A stretch of DNA of 36,705 nucleotides from Candidatus Gordonibacter avicola. GTDB taxonomy: Bacteria; Actinomycetota; Coriobacteriia; Coriobacteriales; Eggerthellaceae. The DNA lies in the NCBI GenBank assembly GCA_019113915.1, contig DXGM01000007.1, forward strand, positions 1 through 36,705. The letters run 5' to 3'. Numbering within the stretch: the stretch's first letter is position 1; every line of letters starts with the position of its first letter. Positions 1 through 7,402 of the stretch are shown piece by piece. Made by a program: the position numbers and the translations under genes. Below the pieces are notes generated by a model. The model ran no database searches, was not told where the DNA came from, and saw only the letters and a program-made list of their open reading frames with translations.

Positions 1-1111
1 GTTCGGGGGTTGGGGGGCGGTCGGAGAAGGGGTCGTAGCCGTCGTCGTCTTCGGCCTCGGGGCGCAGGAATGGGTCGACCTCTTTCCCCGCACCGCCGCG
101 CGATTCACCCGCGCGCTCCTGCCCCGATGGAGAAGTAATCGTCGGCCGCAGCGTATACAGCGGGCGCTTCTTCGGCGCGCGCTCGAACTCGGGCGCACCC
201 GCTTCAGCCAGGTCATACGGCGTGGTTTGGTACACGTAGTAGTTCAACCAGTTCGTGTACAAAAGCTGCGCGTGGGCGCGCCAGGTGGCGCGGGGCGTCC
301 GTGTGGGGTCGTCGCCGGGGAAGTAGTGGCGCGGCAGCGGCATGTCGAGGCCCTTCGCACTGTCGCGCTCGTACTCGGCCATGAGGGTGTCGGCGTCGTA
401 CTCGGGGTGCCCGAACACGAAGAAGTGGCGGCTGTCGGTACTCTTCGCAATGTAGACGCCAGCCTCGTCGGACACGGCAATCAGCTCAAGCGCCGGATGC
501 GCCTCAATGTCGGCCGCGTGCACCTCGGTGTAGCGCGAATGCGGCGCGCGGAACGAGTCGTTGAACCCGCGTACGAGCGGCGACGACGGCTTCACCACCT
601 CATGGTCGAACACGCCAAACAGCTTTTCCGGCAGCTCGTATTTCGGAATGCCGTAATGGTAGTAGATGCCAGCCTGCGCACCCCAGCAAATGTGGAACGT
701 GGAGTGTACGTTGGTGGCCGACCACGCCATGATGCGACAGAGTTCGTCCCAGTAATCCACGTCCTCGAAGTCAAGCAGCTCCACCGGCGCGCCCGTGATA
801 ATCATGCCGTCGAAATGCTGCTCCTTGATGTCGTCAAACGTGGTGTAGAACGCGTCGAGGTGCTGTTCAGACACGTTTTTTGCATCGTGCGTGGCCGTTT
901 GCAGCAGGCTGATTTCAATCTGTAGCGGCGTGTTCGACAGCTTCCGGAGAATTTGCGTTTCGGTCACAATTTTGGTGGGCATGAGGTTCAGAATTACCAG
1001 CTTGAGCGGGCGAATGTCCTGATGCATGGCGCGATGCTCCGTCATCACGAAGATGTTTTCGCTTTCAAGCGTGTCGGTGGCGGGTAGTGCGTCAGGAATC
1101 TTGATGGGCAT
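1..1111 (-). CDS. metA: Homoserine O-acetyltransferase, MetA family (3' end beyond window)
   Basis: Acylates homoserine, the committed step of methionine synthesis, in the cytoplasm. The start ATG is at 1111-1109, with AGGTTTTC just upstream. Catalytic residues fall at the numbers known for E. coli MetA: Cys142 (in CWGAQAG), His235 and Glu237 (in GHPEYD). Residue 111 is Glu ([10 protein letters not shown]). In this family Glu111 goes with acetyl-CoA use and Gly111 with succinyl-CoA, so the product is probably O-acetylhomoserine, which the divergent MetY would use. The usual C-terminus ([12 protein letters not shown]) is reached near position 212, about residue 300. The frame then stays open to base 1 with at least 70 more residues, rich in Pro, Gly, Asp and Glu (it includes [11 protein letters not shown]). 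This tail is unusual for MetA and looks disordered. The stop codon is not in the window. Confidence 0.93.
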   Translation of the reverse strand, partial: MPIKIPDALPATDTLESENIFVMTEHRAMHQDIRPLKLVILNLMPTKIVTETQILRKLSNTPLQIEISLLQTATHDAKNVSEQHLDAFYTTFDDIKEQHFDGMIITGAPVELLDFEDVDYWDELCRIMAWSATNVHSTFHICWGAQAGIYYHYGIPKYELPEKLFGVFDHEVVKPSSPLVRGFNDSFRAPHSRYTEVHAADIEAHPALELIAVSDEAGVYIAKSTDSRHFFVFGHPEYDADTLMAEYERDSAKGLDMPLPRHYFPGDDPTRTPRATWRAHAQLLYTNWLNYYVYQTTPYDLAEAGAPEFERAPKKRPLYTLRPTITSPSGQERAGESRGGAGKEVDPFLRPEAEDDDGYDPFSDRPPTPE

Positions 1112-1173
1112 GAAAACCTCCGGGTTGAAACGCCGCGCGTGCGGCGGCGTCGCGTTCACTTACCGTGCGCTAT

Positions 1174-1268
1174 GATACCGAACAATCAGATGACCTGACT
1201 ATCCGAATATCAGATAGCGCGGTATCGGAACTGCCCGTTACCACCGGGCGGGTAGCCGTGGTTATAAT
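1174..1268. promoter_or_regulatory. metA-metY divergent control region
   Basis: The region holds nested repeats. GATACCG (1174-1180) is inverted as CGGTATC (1220-1226), and CTATC (1199-1203) is inverted as GATAG (1213-1217). CCGAACAATCAGAT (1178-1191) is repeated almost exactly as CCGAATATCAGAT (1203-1215). A good -10, TATAAT, lies at 1263-1268, with a weak -35 candidate TTACCA at 1238-1243. The layout suggests a repressor or activator site shared by metA and metY. The regulator is unknown, and no SAM or cobalamin riboswitch core is visible. Confidence 0.5.
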
Positions 1269-1304
1269 GATGCGGACTTTTCCCCTCGCAACAAGGAGCA
1301 CTAC

Positions 1305-2594
1305 ATGAGCGACCGAACTGAATCTCTCGGCACCACTTGCGTGCAGGGCGGCTACCGTCCCGGCGATGGCGAGCCGCGCCAGCTGCCCATCTACCAGTCC
1401 ACCACCTGGAAGTTTGACACGAGCGAGCACATGGGCCGCCTGTTCGACCTGGAGGAAGCGGGCTACTTCTACACGCGTCTGCAGAATCCCACGAACGACG
1501 CGGTGGCCGCCAAAATCACCGAGCTTGAAGGCGGCACGGCCGGCATGCTTACCTCGTCGGGCCAGGCCGCGAACTTTTTCGCCGTGTTCAACATTGCCGG
1601 CGCGGGCGACCACGTGGTGGCAAGCTCGGCCATCTATGGCGGCACGTACAACCTGCTGGCCAACACGATGCGGCGCATGGGGCTGGAGTGCACCTTCGTG
1701 GCGCCCGACTGCTCGGACGCGGAACTGGAAGCGGCCTTCCGCCCCAACACCAAGGCTGTTTTTGGCGAAACTATCGCGAATCCGGCGCTCGCCGTGCTCG
1801 ACATCGAACGCTTCGCCGCGGCCGCGCATGCGCACGGCGTGCCACTCATCGTGGACAACACGTTCCCCACGCCCGTGAACTGCCGGCCCATCGAGTGGGG
1901 CGCGGATATCGTGACGCATTCCACCACGAAGTACCTCGACGGCCACGGCGCAAGTGTGGGTGGGGCCATTGTGGATTCCGGGCGCTTCGACTGGTGCGCG
2001 CACGCGGACAAATTCCCCGGCCTCACGCAGCCCGACGAAAGCTACCACGGCGTGACCTACACCGAGCGTTTCGGCCTGGAAGGCGCATTCATTACGAAGG
2101 CAACGGCCCAGCTCATGCGTGATTTCGGCGCCATCCAGTCGCCGCAAAACGCCTTCTATATTAACCTGGGGTTGGAAAGCCTGCACCTGCGCATGGCGCA
2201 GCACAACAGAAACGGCCTGGCCATGGCCGAGCATCTGGCTGCGCATCCGAAGGTGGCGTGGGTGCGCTACCCCGGCCTGCCGGGCGACGCGCAGTACGAC
2301 CTGGCGCAAAAGTACCTGCCCAGCGGCGCAAGCGGCGTGGTCAGCTTCGGCGTGGCCGGCGGGCGCGCCGCGGCTGAAACATTCATGGTGAATCTCAAGC
2401 TGGCGCAGATTGCCACGCATGTGGCCGACGCGCGCACCTGCGTGCTGCATCCCGCCAACGCGACGCACCGCCAGATGAACGAAGCCGAACTGGCCGCCGC
2501 CGGCATCACCCCCGACCTCATTCGCCTCTCCTGCGGCATCGAAACCACCGAAGACCTGCTCGCCGACGTCGACCAAGCCCTCGCCGCCGTGTAG
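1305..2594 (+). CDS. metY: O-acetylhomoserine sulfhydrylase (MetY), Cys/Met metabolism PLP enzyme
   Basis: A 429-residue PLP enzyme that exchanges the acetyl group of O-acetylhomoserine for sulfide to give homocysteine. Family features are the N-terminal YQSTTWKF, YTRLQNPT (about residues 56-63), the cofactor aspartate in LIVDNTF (D184) and the Schiff-base lysine in HSTTKYLDGHG (K209). The long insert after the lysine (DESYHGVTY) is typical of sulfhydrylases rather than of cystathionine gamma-synthase. The ATG at 1305 follows AAGGAG at 1291-1296. The gene is divergent from metA, whose Glu111 predicts the matching acetylated substrate, so the pair forms a direct-sulfhydrylation route. Confidence 0.94.
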   Translation: MSDRTESLGTTCVQGGYRPGDGEPRQLPIYQSTTWKFDTSEHMGRLFDLEEAGYFYTRLQNPTNDAVAAKITELEGGTAGMLTSSGQAANFFAVFNIAGAGDHVVASSAIYGGTYNLLANTMRRMGLECTFVAPDCSDAELEAAFRPNTKAVFGETIANPALAVLDIERFAAAAHAHGVPLIVDNTFPTPVNCRPIEWGADIVTHSTTKYLDGHGASVGGAIVDSGRFDWCAHADKFPGLTQPDESYHGVTYTERFGLEGAFITKATAQLMRDFGAIQSPQNAFYINLGLESLHLRMAQHNRNGLAMAEHLAAHPKVAWVRYPGLPGDAQYDLAQKYLPSGASGVVSFGVAGGRAAAETFMVNLKLAQIATHVADARTCVLHPANATHRQMNEAELAAAGITPDLIRLSCGIETTEDLLADVDQALAAV

Positions 2595-2768
2595 GGTCGC
2601 ACCGCCCCCAAAAGCGTCACCCGTTTACCAGAACCGCCCTTGGGCATGTGTTGCGCAACAGGCGCGCGGGGGCTTTCAAAGTTTTGTTACATCAGGGCGG
2701 CCAGCTCTTTGTGTGAATTGACCTCGCTATACTGGTGACAGCGGGGTTAACGACCAAAGGAGTTTGCT

Positions 2769-3074
2769 ATGGATATTCAGGCCATTATCGATCAGATTGT
2801 GGGAGCGCTGCGCGAGGCGCCGGAAAAGGCTCAGGAGATCATCGCCGATCCGGCGGCGGCCATCGAGAACATCACGGGCCATCAGATTGAGGGCGAAGAC
2901 ATGGCTGCTGTTGTGCAAGGCGTGCTCGCCAAGATTGGCGAAGAGGGTGGCGAACTTCAGGAAAAGCTCGCCTGTTTCGGCGACATGCTGGGCGAGAAAG
3001 TGTCGTCGCTCATGGGCGAGGGCGGCGCGTTCGGCGATCTGCTGAACAACATCTTCGGCAAAAAGGACGAATAA
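2769..3074 (+). CDS. Small helical protein of unknown function
   Basis: A 101-residue protein, not recognised. The start ATG at 2769 follows AAAGGAG (2757-2763) at good spacing. The sequence is acidic and mostly helical, has one Cys and no membrane segment or signal peptide, and ends in a Gly-rich stretch (LMGEGGAFGDLLNNIFGKKDE at most). The N-terminal third (EKAQEIIADPAAAIENI) loosely recalls leader-type helical bundles, but not enough to assign a family. A possible -10, TATACT, is at 2728-2733. The gene stands alone between metY and a convergent ZIP transporter. The ATG, ribosome site and codon usage support a real gene. Confidence 0.75.
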   Translation: MDIQAIIDQIVGALREAPEKAQEIIADPAAAIENITGHQIEGEDMAAVVQGVLAKIGEEGGELQEKLACFGDMLGEKVSSLMGEGGAFGDLLNNIFGKKDE

Positions 3075-3116
3075 GCGCTCGCCGGTTCAGAGCGCGCGCA
3101 TAACGCTGGTTGACCG

Positions 3117-3204
3117 TAGGGCAAGGGTTCTACCCTTGCCGGCAACTACGTTTGACCTGCAAGTTTATCAATGCTGAGCGGCAAGGGCAGAGTCCTTGCC
3201 CTAC
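3117..3204. repeat. Nested inverted repeats around GGGCAAGG
   Basis: GTAGGGCAAGG (3117-3127) is exactly inverted as CCTTGCCCTAC (3194-3204). Inside, GCAAGGG/CCCTTGC forms a local hairpin at 3121-3139, and GGCAAGG/CCTTGCC a second one at 3180-3200. The two small hairpins and the long-range pairing are mutually exclusive folds. The element may act as a terminator of the 2769 gene or be a small dispersed palindromic repeat. No U-tract follows it. Confidence 0.5.
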
Positions 3205-3215
3205 GCCAATCTATA

Positions 3216-3239
3216 AAGGGGCCTCTGTTGCGGCCCCTT
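3216..3239 (-). terminator. Terminator of the ZIP transporter gene
   Basis: An 8-bp perfect stem, AAGGGGCC/GGCCCCTT, with an 8-base loop lies ten bases after the stop codon of the minus-strand ZIP gene. Read on the minus strand it is followed by TATAG, a short weak T-rich run. Confidence 0.65.
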
Positions 3240-3248
3240 CCTCTTCCC

Positions 3249-4106
3249 TTAGTAATAGATAATCAGCAGCCCCAGCAGAATGCCCACAATCACGAAGAAC
3301 GTGGGAAGCTTGCTGCGATACATGAGCACCGACTGCGGAATGATCTCGCCAAACACCACGTACAGCATGGCGCCGCTTGCAAACCCCAACGACAGCGACA
3401 GCCCCAGCGGGCCGATGTCGCCCAGCCAGTAGCCCAGCCACGCGCCCAGCACGGTGGGCAGGCCGCACGCGGCTGTGACCAGCACCGCGCGTACCCGGTG
3501 CATGCCGCCGTTGATAAGCGGCACCGACACGGCCATGCCTTCCGGGATATTGTGCAGGCCAATGAGCACGGCCATAATCATGCCGGTTCCCAAAAGCAGG
3601 TTGTCCGACGCCACAAAACTTGCGCCAATGGTCATGCCTTCGGGCACGTTGTGCAGCGCGATGGCGCATGCCATCACAATGCCGGCCACGAACAGGGCCA
3701 TCTTGGAGTCGTCGCGCTTGCGGTGTTCGGCCAGGTGATCAGCGTGAATGAGTTCGTCAAGGTCGTCGTGGGTTTTGGGATGATTCCTGCGCGAGACGTG
3801 CGGCACCTCTGGGTTTGTTCGCCAGTCAATCAGCATATTCAGCCCGAACACCACGGCCCCGCCCACGGTTACCGCACCCGCCGCCACCAGAGGCGCGTGA
3901 TCGGTGAAGGTTTGGGCGGCCTCAACCGACTCGGTGAGCAGGTCGAAGCACACGATGGACAGCATGACGCCGCCCGCGAACGCCAACAGTAGACTGACGG
4001 TGCGGTTGGAGTCGCTCTTGAACAGCGCGCCCACGACGCCGCCCAGCCCCGTACCGCCAGCCCCAGCGACAAGCGTGACCACGGTAATGAAGACGAACGG
4101 GTCCAT
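3249..4106 (-). CDS. ZIP family metal (zinc/iron) transporter
   Basis: A 285-residue inner-membrane transporter of divalent metals, most likely Zn2+. About eight hydrophobic segments are visible. The two metal-binding helices carry the ZIP signatures HNVPEGM (H152, E156) and HNIPEGMAV (H185, E189). The cytoplasmic loop at about residues 100-135 is rich in His and Asp (HPKTHDD, HADHLAEH), as in metal-sensing ZIP loops. The start at 4106 is chosen because AAAGGGGAGAA sits just ahead of it. An in-frame ATG 25 codons upstream gives a charged extension that does not look like part of the family. The length fits ZupT-like members. Confidence 0.9.
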   Translation of the reverse strand: MDPFVFITVVTLVAGAGGTGLGGVVGALFKSDSNRTVSLLLAFAGGVMLSIVCFDLLTESVEAAQTFTDHAPLVAAGAVTVGGAVVFGLNMLIDWRTNPEVPHVSRRNHPKTHDDLDELIHADHLAEHRKRDDSKMALFVAGIVMACAIALHNVPEGMTIGASFVASDNLLLGTGMIMAVLIGLHNIPEGMAVSVPLINGGMHRVRAVLVTAACGLPTVLGAWLGYWLGDIGPLGLSLSLGFASGAMLYVVFGEIIPQSVLMYRSKLPTFFVIVGILLGLLIIYY

Positions 4107-4233
4107 GGCTTCTCCCCTTTGCACCCCCTTGATGACGACGCTTTCCCCAAAGCGCCTTGTTTGCGGGAAACATGATAGCAAAGCGGTAGGAAAAAGGTAA
4201 CTAAGGATGACTTATTGGTGGCGCAGGAAAGCG

Positions 4234-4265
4234 AAGAGCCCGCCACGGTGAGGGGGCGGGCTCTT
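4234..4265 (-). terminator. Terminator of the 4309 membrane protein gene
   Basis: An 11-bp perfect stem, AAGAGCCCGCC (4234-4244) with GGCGGGCTCTT (4255-4265), and a 10-base loop lie downstream of the minus-strand gene ending at 4309. The trailing sequence CGCTTTCC has only a short T run. Confidence 0.7.
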
Positions 4266-4308
4266 TGAGGTGCGAACCAGGGGTGGAATGTGGGGCCGTG
4301 CGCGCGGG

Positions 4309-5415
4309 TTAAGCGGCTTTCGGCAGTTCCACCGGCTCTTCTTGCTCGTCTGCGCTGGTGTCGGGTTCGGTGGTTTGGGGTTCGTCGGCGGACCCGGCAT
4401 CCGCGCCCGCATCGGCGTCCGGTTCGCCACCTATCTTGATGGCGTTCGCGGCGGCCGCAGCCACGGCGGCGGGGTCGGCCTTGCCGAGGATGTCGGTGCC
4501 GTCTTCCACCGTGCAGCCCGAGCAGCCGCGCGTGCGCCCGCCGTCGAGCGCTTCCTGCACGCTACCAGCGTAAATGGTAGACGAGTTCTTGATGTACTGG
4601 CAGTCGGGATTGAAGTGATACACCTCGCCGAAGGGCGTCCAATACGCCAGTCCGTCGTCGGACAGAATGGCGGCGCCAGCCTCAGCCTGGTCGAGGTCCT
4701 CCTGCGTGGCAGGGTGGTAGTCGATGCCGCTGGCGACGGCAGCCACCAGCGCCACGGCGGCCACGATGGAGCCCACCTGCTTCGTCTTCTTGTCCAAGTC
4801 CTTGTTCGTCAGAAGCAGAATAATCACCGGTGCGAACGCGATGGCGGCAATGATCACACCCAGCTCGGTTTGCACCCAGTAGGCCAGCTTGTTTTCTTTC
4901 GGAGCGGGCGACACGTGGTTTGCGTGCTTCCACAGCTGCGAGCCGATAACCACCAGCACCAGGTCAAGCACAATCCACACGATGAGCCACGTGGTTTTCG
5001 GGAACCCGGGAAGAAACAGCGTGCCGTTCATCACGAGAATGGCCATGACCTCGCACGCAATGCCCAGCGCCCACAGCACAATGGCGCCAATGCGGAACGG
5101 CAGTGCCGCGCCCTTGCGCTCGGCGTGCATCTCGTCGCGGACGGCCTTCGTGGCTGCGTCCGTGCCGCCCTGGTGCGGGTGGGAGATAGTCTTGCCGGTT
5201 TTCGCGTCGACGAAGGTGCGCTCTTTGTGCTCCTTCGGCGCGGGCTTCTCATCAGGGGCGTCGGCTTGCGGTGCGGGTTCAGCGGCCTTCGCTGCCTCGG
5301 TTTCCGCAGCCTTTGCTTCGGCTTTGTCTTCGGTCTTCGACGTGCTCTTCGGAGCCGCTTTCTTTGTCTTCGCGGGCTTGTCCTCGGGGGCTTCGTCGGT
5401 TTTCTTCGTTGCCAT
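4309..5415 (-). CDS. Four-helix membrane protein with charged N-tail and Cys-rich C-terminal motif
   Basis: A 368-residue protein of unknown function. Residues 1-105 are Lys/Ala/Glu/Pro-rich and probably disordered. Four hydrophobic helices lie near residues 108-130, 143-160, 183-203 and 214-230. After them, residues 265-301 carry VYHFNPDCQYIKNSS followed by RTRGCSGC (C272, C298, C301, H267). This matches the short His/Cys metal-binding motif seen at the ends of some secreted nucleases and ComEC-like proteins (Ada-like zinc site), here probably outside or at the membrane. An acidic tail follows. The start at 5415 is preceded by AAGGAGAGG; an upstream ATG in frame at 5589 would overlap the dmsA remnant and is less likely. 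It is immediately divergent from that remnant. Confidence 0.8.
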   Translation of the reverse strand: MATKKTDEAPEDKPAKTKKAAPKSTSKTEDKAEAKAAETEAAKAAEPAPQADAPDEKPAPKEHKERTFVDAKTGKTISHPHQGGTDAATKAVRDEMHAERKGAALPFRIGAIVLWALGIACEVMAILVMNGTLFLPGFPKTTWLIVWIVLDLVLVVIGSQLWKHANHVSPAPKENKLAYWVQTELGVIIAAIAFAPVIILLLTNKDLDKKTKQVGSIVAAVALVAAVASGIDYHPATQEDLDQAEAGAAILSDDGLAYWTPFGEVYHFNPDCQYIKNSSTIYAGSVQEALDGGRTRGCSGCTVEDGTDILGKADPAAVAAAAANAIKIGGEPDADAGADAGSADEPQTTEPDTSADEQEEPVELPKAA

Positions 5416-5491
5416 GCGTCCCTCTCCTTGCGCTTCAATCTTGATGTCCAAGAAATTGTGGGACAGTTGCTCAAGTCCGCCGCCGGTGGGC

Positions 5492-6677
5492 GGCTGGGCC
5501 GGTGCGTATAACGGCTTCACCCGCAACTTCCCCTTGGGAATGGCCGATCTGCCCGAGGACTTGGAATTCGAATCCGCGTCTGTTCCCATGTCGTCAGGCT
5601 GGATCGGACGCTATCGACGACCATACCTCCCTCACAAAGGAAAACGGCCTCAAGGGCGTCGACAGGCTTGAGTATCCCGTCAAGATGATCTGGAACATTG
5701 CGAGCGACTTCATGATGACGTCCGGTCCCGACTTGAACCGCGTGCGCGCCATCCTTGAGGACGAGAGCAAGGTCGAGTGCATCATCTGCTCCGATGTGCT
5801 GATGACGCCGACGGCTCAGTGGTCTGACATCGTGTTGCCTGCGTGCACGTGCTTCGAGCGTTGGAACGTCGGCGGCACCTGGAATAACGGCGACTACTTC
5901 ATTCTATCCCAGAAGATCTCCGAACCGCTGGGTGAAGCGCGTTCTGAGTACGACTGGTTGGCCGAATGCGCTGATCGCATGGGGGTCAAGGACGCGTTCA
6001 CCGGCGGCAAGACCGAGGAAGAATGGGTGCGCTACATGGTGGAGGAAACTCAGAAGGAGTTCTCCGACCACAACCTGCCCGACTTCGACACGCTGACGAA
6101 AGAGGGTGTTGCCTTCTTCAAGAAGGAAGAGCCGCGCGTGGCTTTCAAAGATCAGATTGATGACCCGAAGAACAATCCGTTTAAGACGGATTCCGGAAAG
6201 ATCGAGCTGTTCTCGAAGAAGCTTTACGACATGAAGAACCCCGAAATTCCCGCGACACCTCACTACGTACCCGTCGCGGAAGGCCCGGGAACGGAACTGG
6301 CCGTAACCTACTCGCTCCAGCTCATCGGTTGGAAGACGAAGGCGCGTGACAATTCGAGCTACTTCACGCACCCGTGGCTCCAGCAGACGCAGGACACCGA
6401 ACTGTGGATCAACCCGCTCGATGCTGAAGCACGTGGTATTGCCGATGGCGACAAGGTGCTGGTGAAGAATGACCGCGGCGCTATGAAGATTACGGCGAAG
6501 GTGACGACCCGCATCGTACCTGGTTGTGTGGCGGCTCCTACCGGTTCTTGGTACAACCCGGATGCCGAAGGCGTCGATCAAAATGGTTGCGTAAACGTGC
6601 TTACTTCGTCGGCTCGTACGGCGTGGACGCAAGGAAATACGCAACACACTAACCTCGTTGAAGTCGCGAAGCTCTAG
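5492..6677 (+). pseudogene. dmsA: DMSO reductase-type molybdopterin subunit, C-terminal half, frameshifted
   Basis: Remnant of a DmsA-like catalytic subunit. From about 5604 the frame matches the second half of E. coli DmsA closely: PVKMIWN, TEEEWVRYM, FKTDSGKIELFS, the C-terminal cofactor-binding domain with WINPLDAEARGIADGDKV, and the end INVLTSS...NTQHTNLVEVAKL. About 35 further codons of the same enzyme (GAYNGFTRNFPLG to VPMSSGW) lie at about 5492-5602 in another frame. One extra base, A5603 between TGG and TCG, joins the two frames. The N-terminal half (Tat signal, Fe-S site and molybdenum ligand region, roughly 400 residues) is missing and replaced by the 5' region of the divergent gene at 5415. 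No own start or promoter is visible. The enzyme cannot be functional; dmsB follows 14 bases later. Confidence 0.85.
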
Positions 6678-6691
6678 GAGGCGATGACGCT

Positions 6692-7270
6692 ATGACTCAG
6701 TACGGATTCCATATTCGCCAGGACCTGTGCACTGGCTGCCATGCCTGCCAGATGGCCTGCAAAGATGAGAAGAACCTCGATGACGCGCGACTGTTCCGCC
6801 ACGTGTTCGAACAGGAGGGCGGTACGTTCACGGCCGCCGGCAACGGCTACGTGCATGATGCGTTCGCGTTCTACACGTCTATGTCGTGTAACCACTGCGA
6901 GCGTCCGGCGTGCCTGGGTGTGTGTCCGGCCGGCGCTATCGACAAGGATGGCAAGACCGGCATCGTCACCTACGACGGCGAGCTGTGCATCGGCTGCAAG
7001 TACTGCTTTGAGGCCTGCCCTTATGGCGCGCCGCAGTACGACGAAGTGGCTGGCAAGATGACGAAGTGCGACCTGTGCGCCGACCGCGTAGCCGCCGGCG
7101 AGCAGCCCGTGTGCGTAGCGGCTTGCCCGTTCAACGCGCTCGAGTTCGGCGAACTTGAAGAATTGCGCGCCACCTACGGCGACGTGGTGACCACCCTCGG
7201 TCTCCCCGAAGACACCACCGGCCCAAGCATCGTCATCACCCCTCACACCGGCGCAGTACCCACCGCCTAA
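6692..7270 (+). CDS. dmsB: DmsB-like four [4Fe-4S] ferredoxin subunit
   Basis: A 192-residue electron-transfer subunit of a DMSO-reductase-family complex. It has sixteen Cys in four clusters: C13/16/19/23, C66/69/74/78, C99/102/105/109 and C126/129/141/145. This is the full set for four [4Fe-4S] centres, so the protein looks intact. It starts at ATG 6692 after AGGAGGCGATG, 14 bases past the stop of the broken catalytic gene. No membrane-anchor (DmsC) or chaperone (DmsD) gene follows; an opposing regulator gene comes next. With its catalytic partner destroyed in cis, it is either an orphan in decay or serves a molybdoenzyme encoded elsewhere. Confidence 0.9.
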   Translation: MTQYGFHIRQDLCTGCHACQMACKDEKNLDDARLFRHVFEQEGGTFTAAGNGYVHDAFAFYTSMSCNHCERPACLGVCPAGAIDKDGKTGIVTYDGELCIGCKYCFEACPYGAPQYDEVAGKMTKCDLCADRVAAGEQPVCVAACPFNALEFGELEELRATYGDVVTTLGLPEDTTGPSIVITPHTGAVPTA

Positions 7271-7326
7271 CCACCACCCTCCGCCGCTCCAGCGACGGAG
7301 CACAACAAACCCTTCCTTCCCTCCCC

Positions 7327-7353
7327 TCAGCCCCCGCCCACCGCGGGGGCTGA
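7327..7353. terminator. Bidirectional hairpin between dmsB and the LuxR-type regulator
   Basis: A 10-bp perfect stem, TCAGCCCCCG (7327-7336) with CGGGGGCTGA (7344-7353), and a 7-base loop lie between two convergent genes. No T-tract follows on either strand. Confidence 0.6.
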
Positions 7354-7402
7354 GCGCATGAGGACCTACTTCTCCAACTTCTCGGCAACGGTGCCGTCGT
7401 TC

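Noticed and set aside
227..925. Plus-strand 232-codon frame opposite metA
   Set aside because: No family features; MetA catalytic residues occupy the other strand at exact positions.
1170..2576. Long minus-strand open frame opposite metY
   Set aside because: Shadow frame caused by high GC; metY is clearly the coding strand with conserved motifs.
5416..5589. Longer start at 5589 for the membrane protein gene
   Set aside because: It would overlap the dmsA remnant and lacks a ribosome site, while 5415 has AAGGAGAGG.
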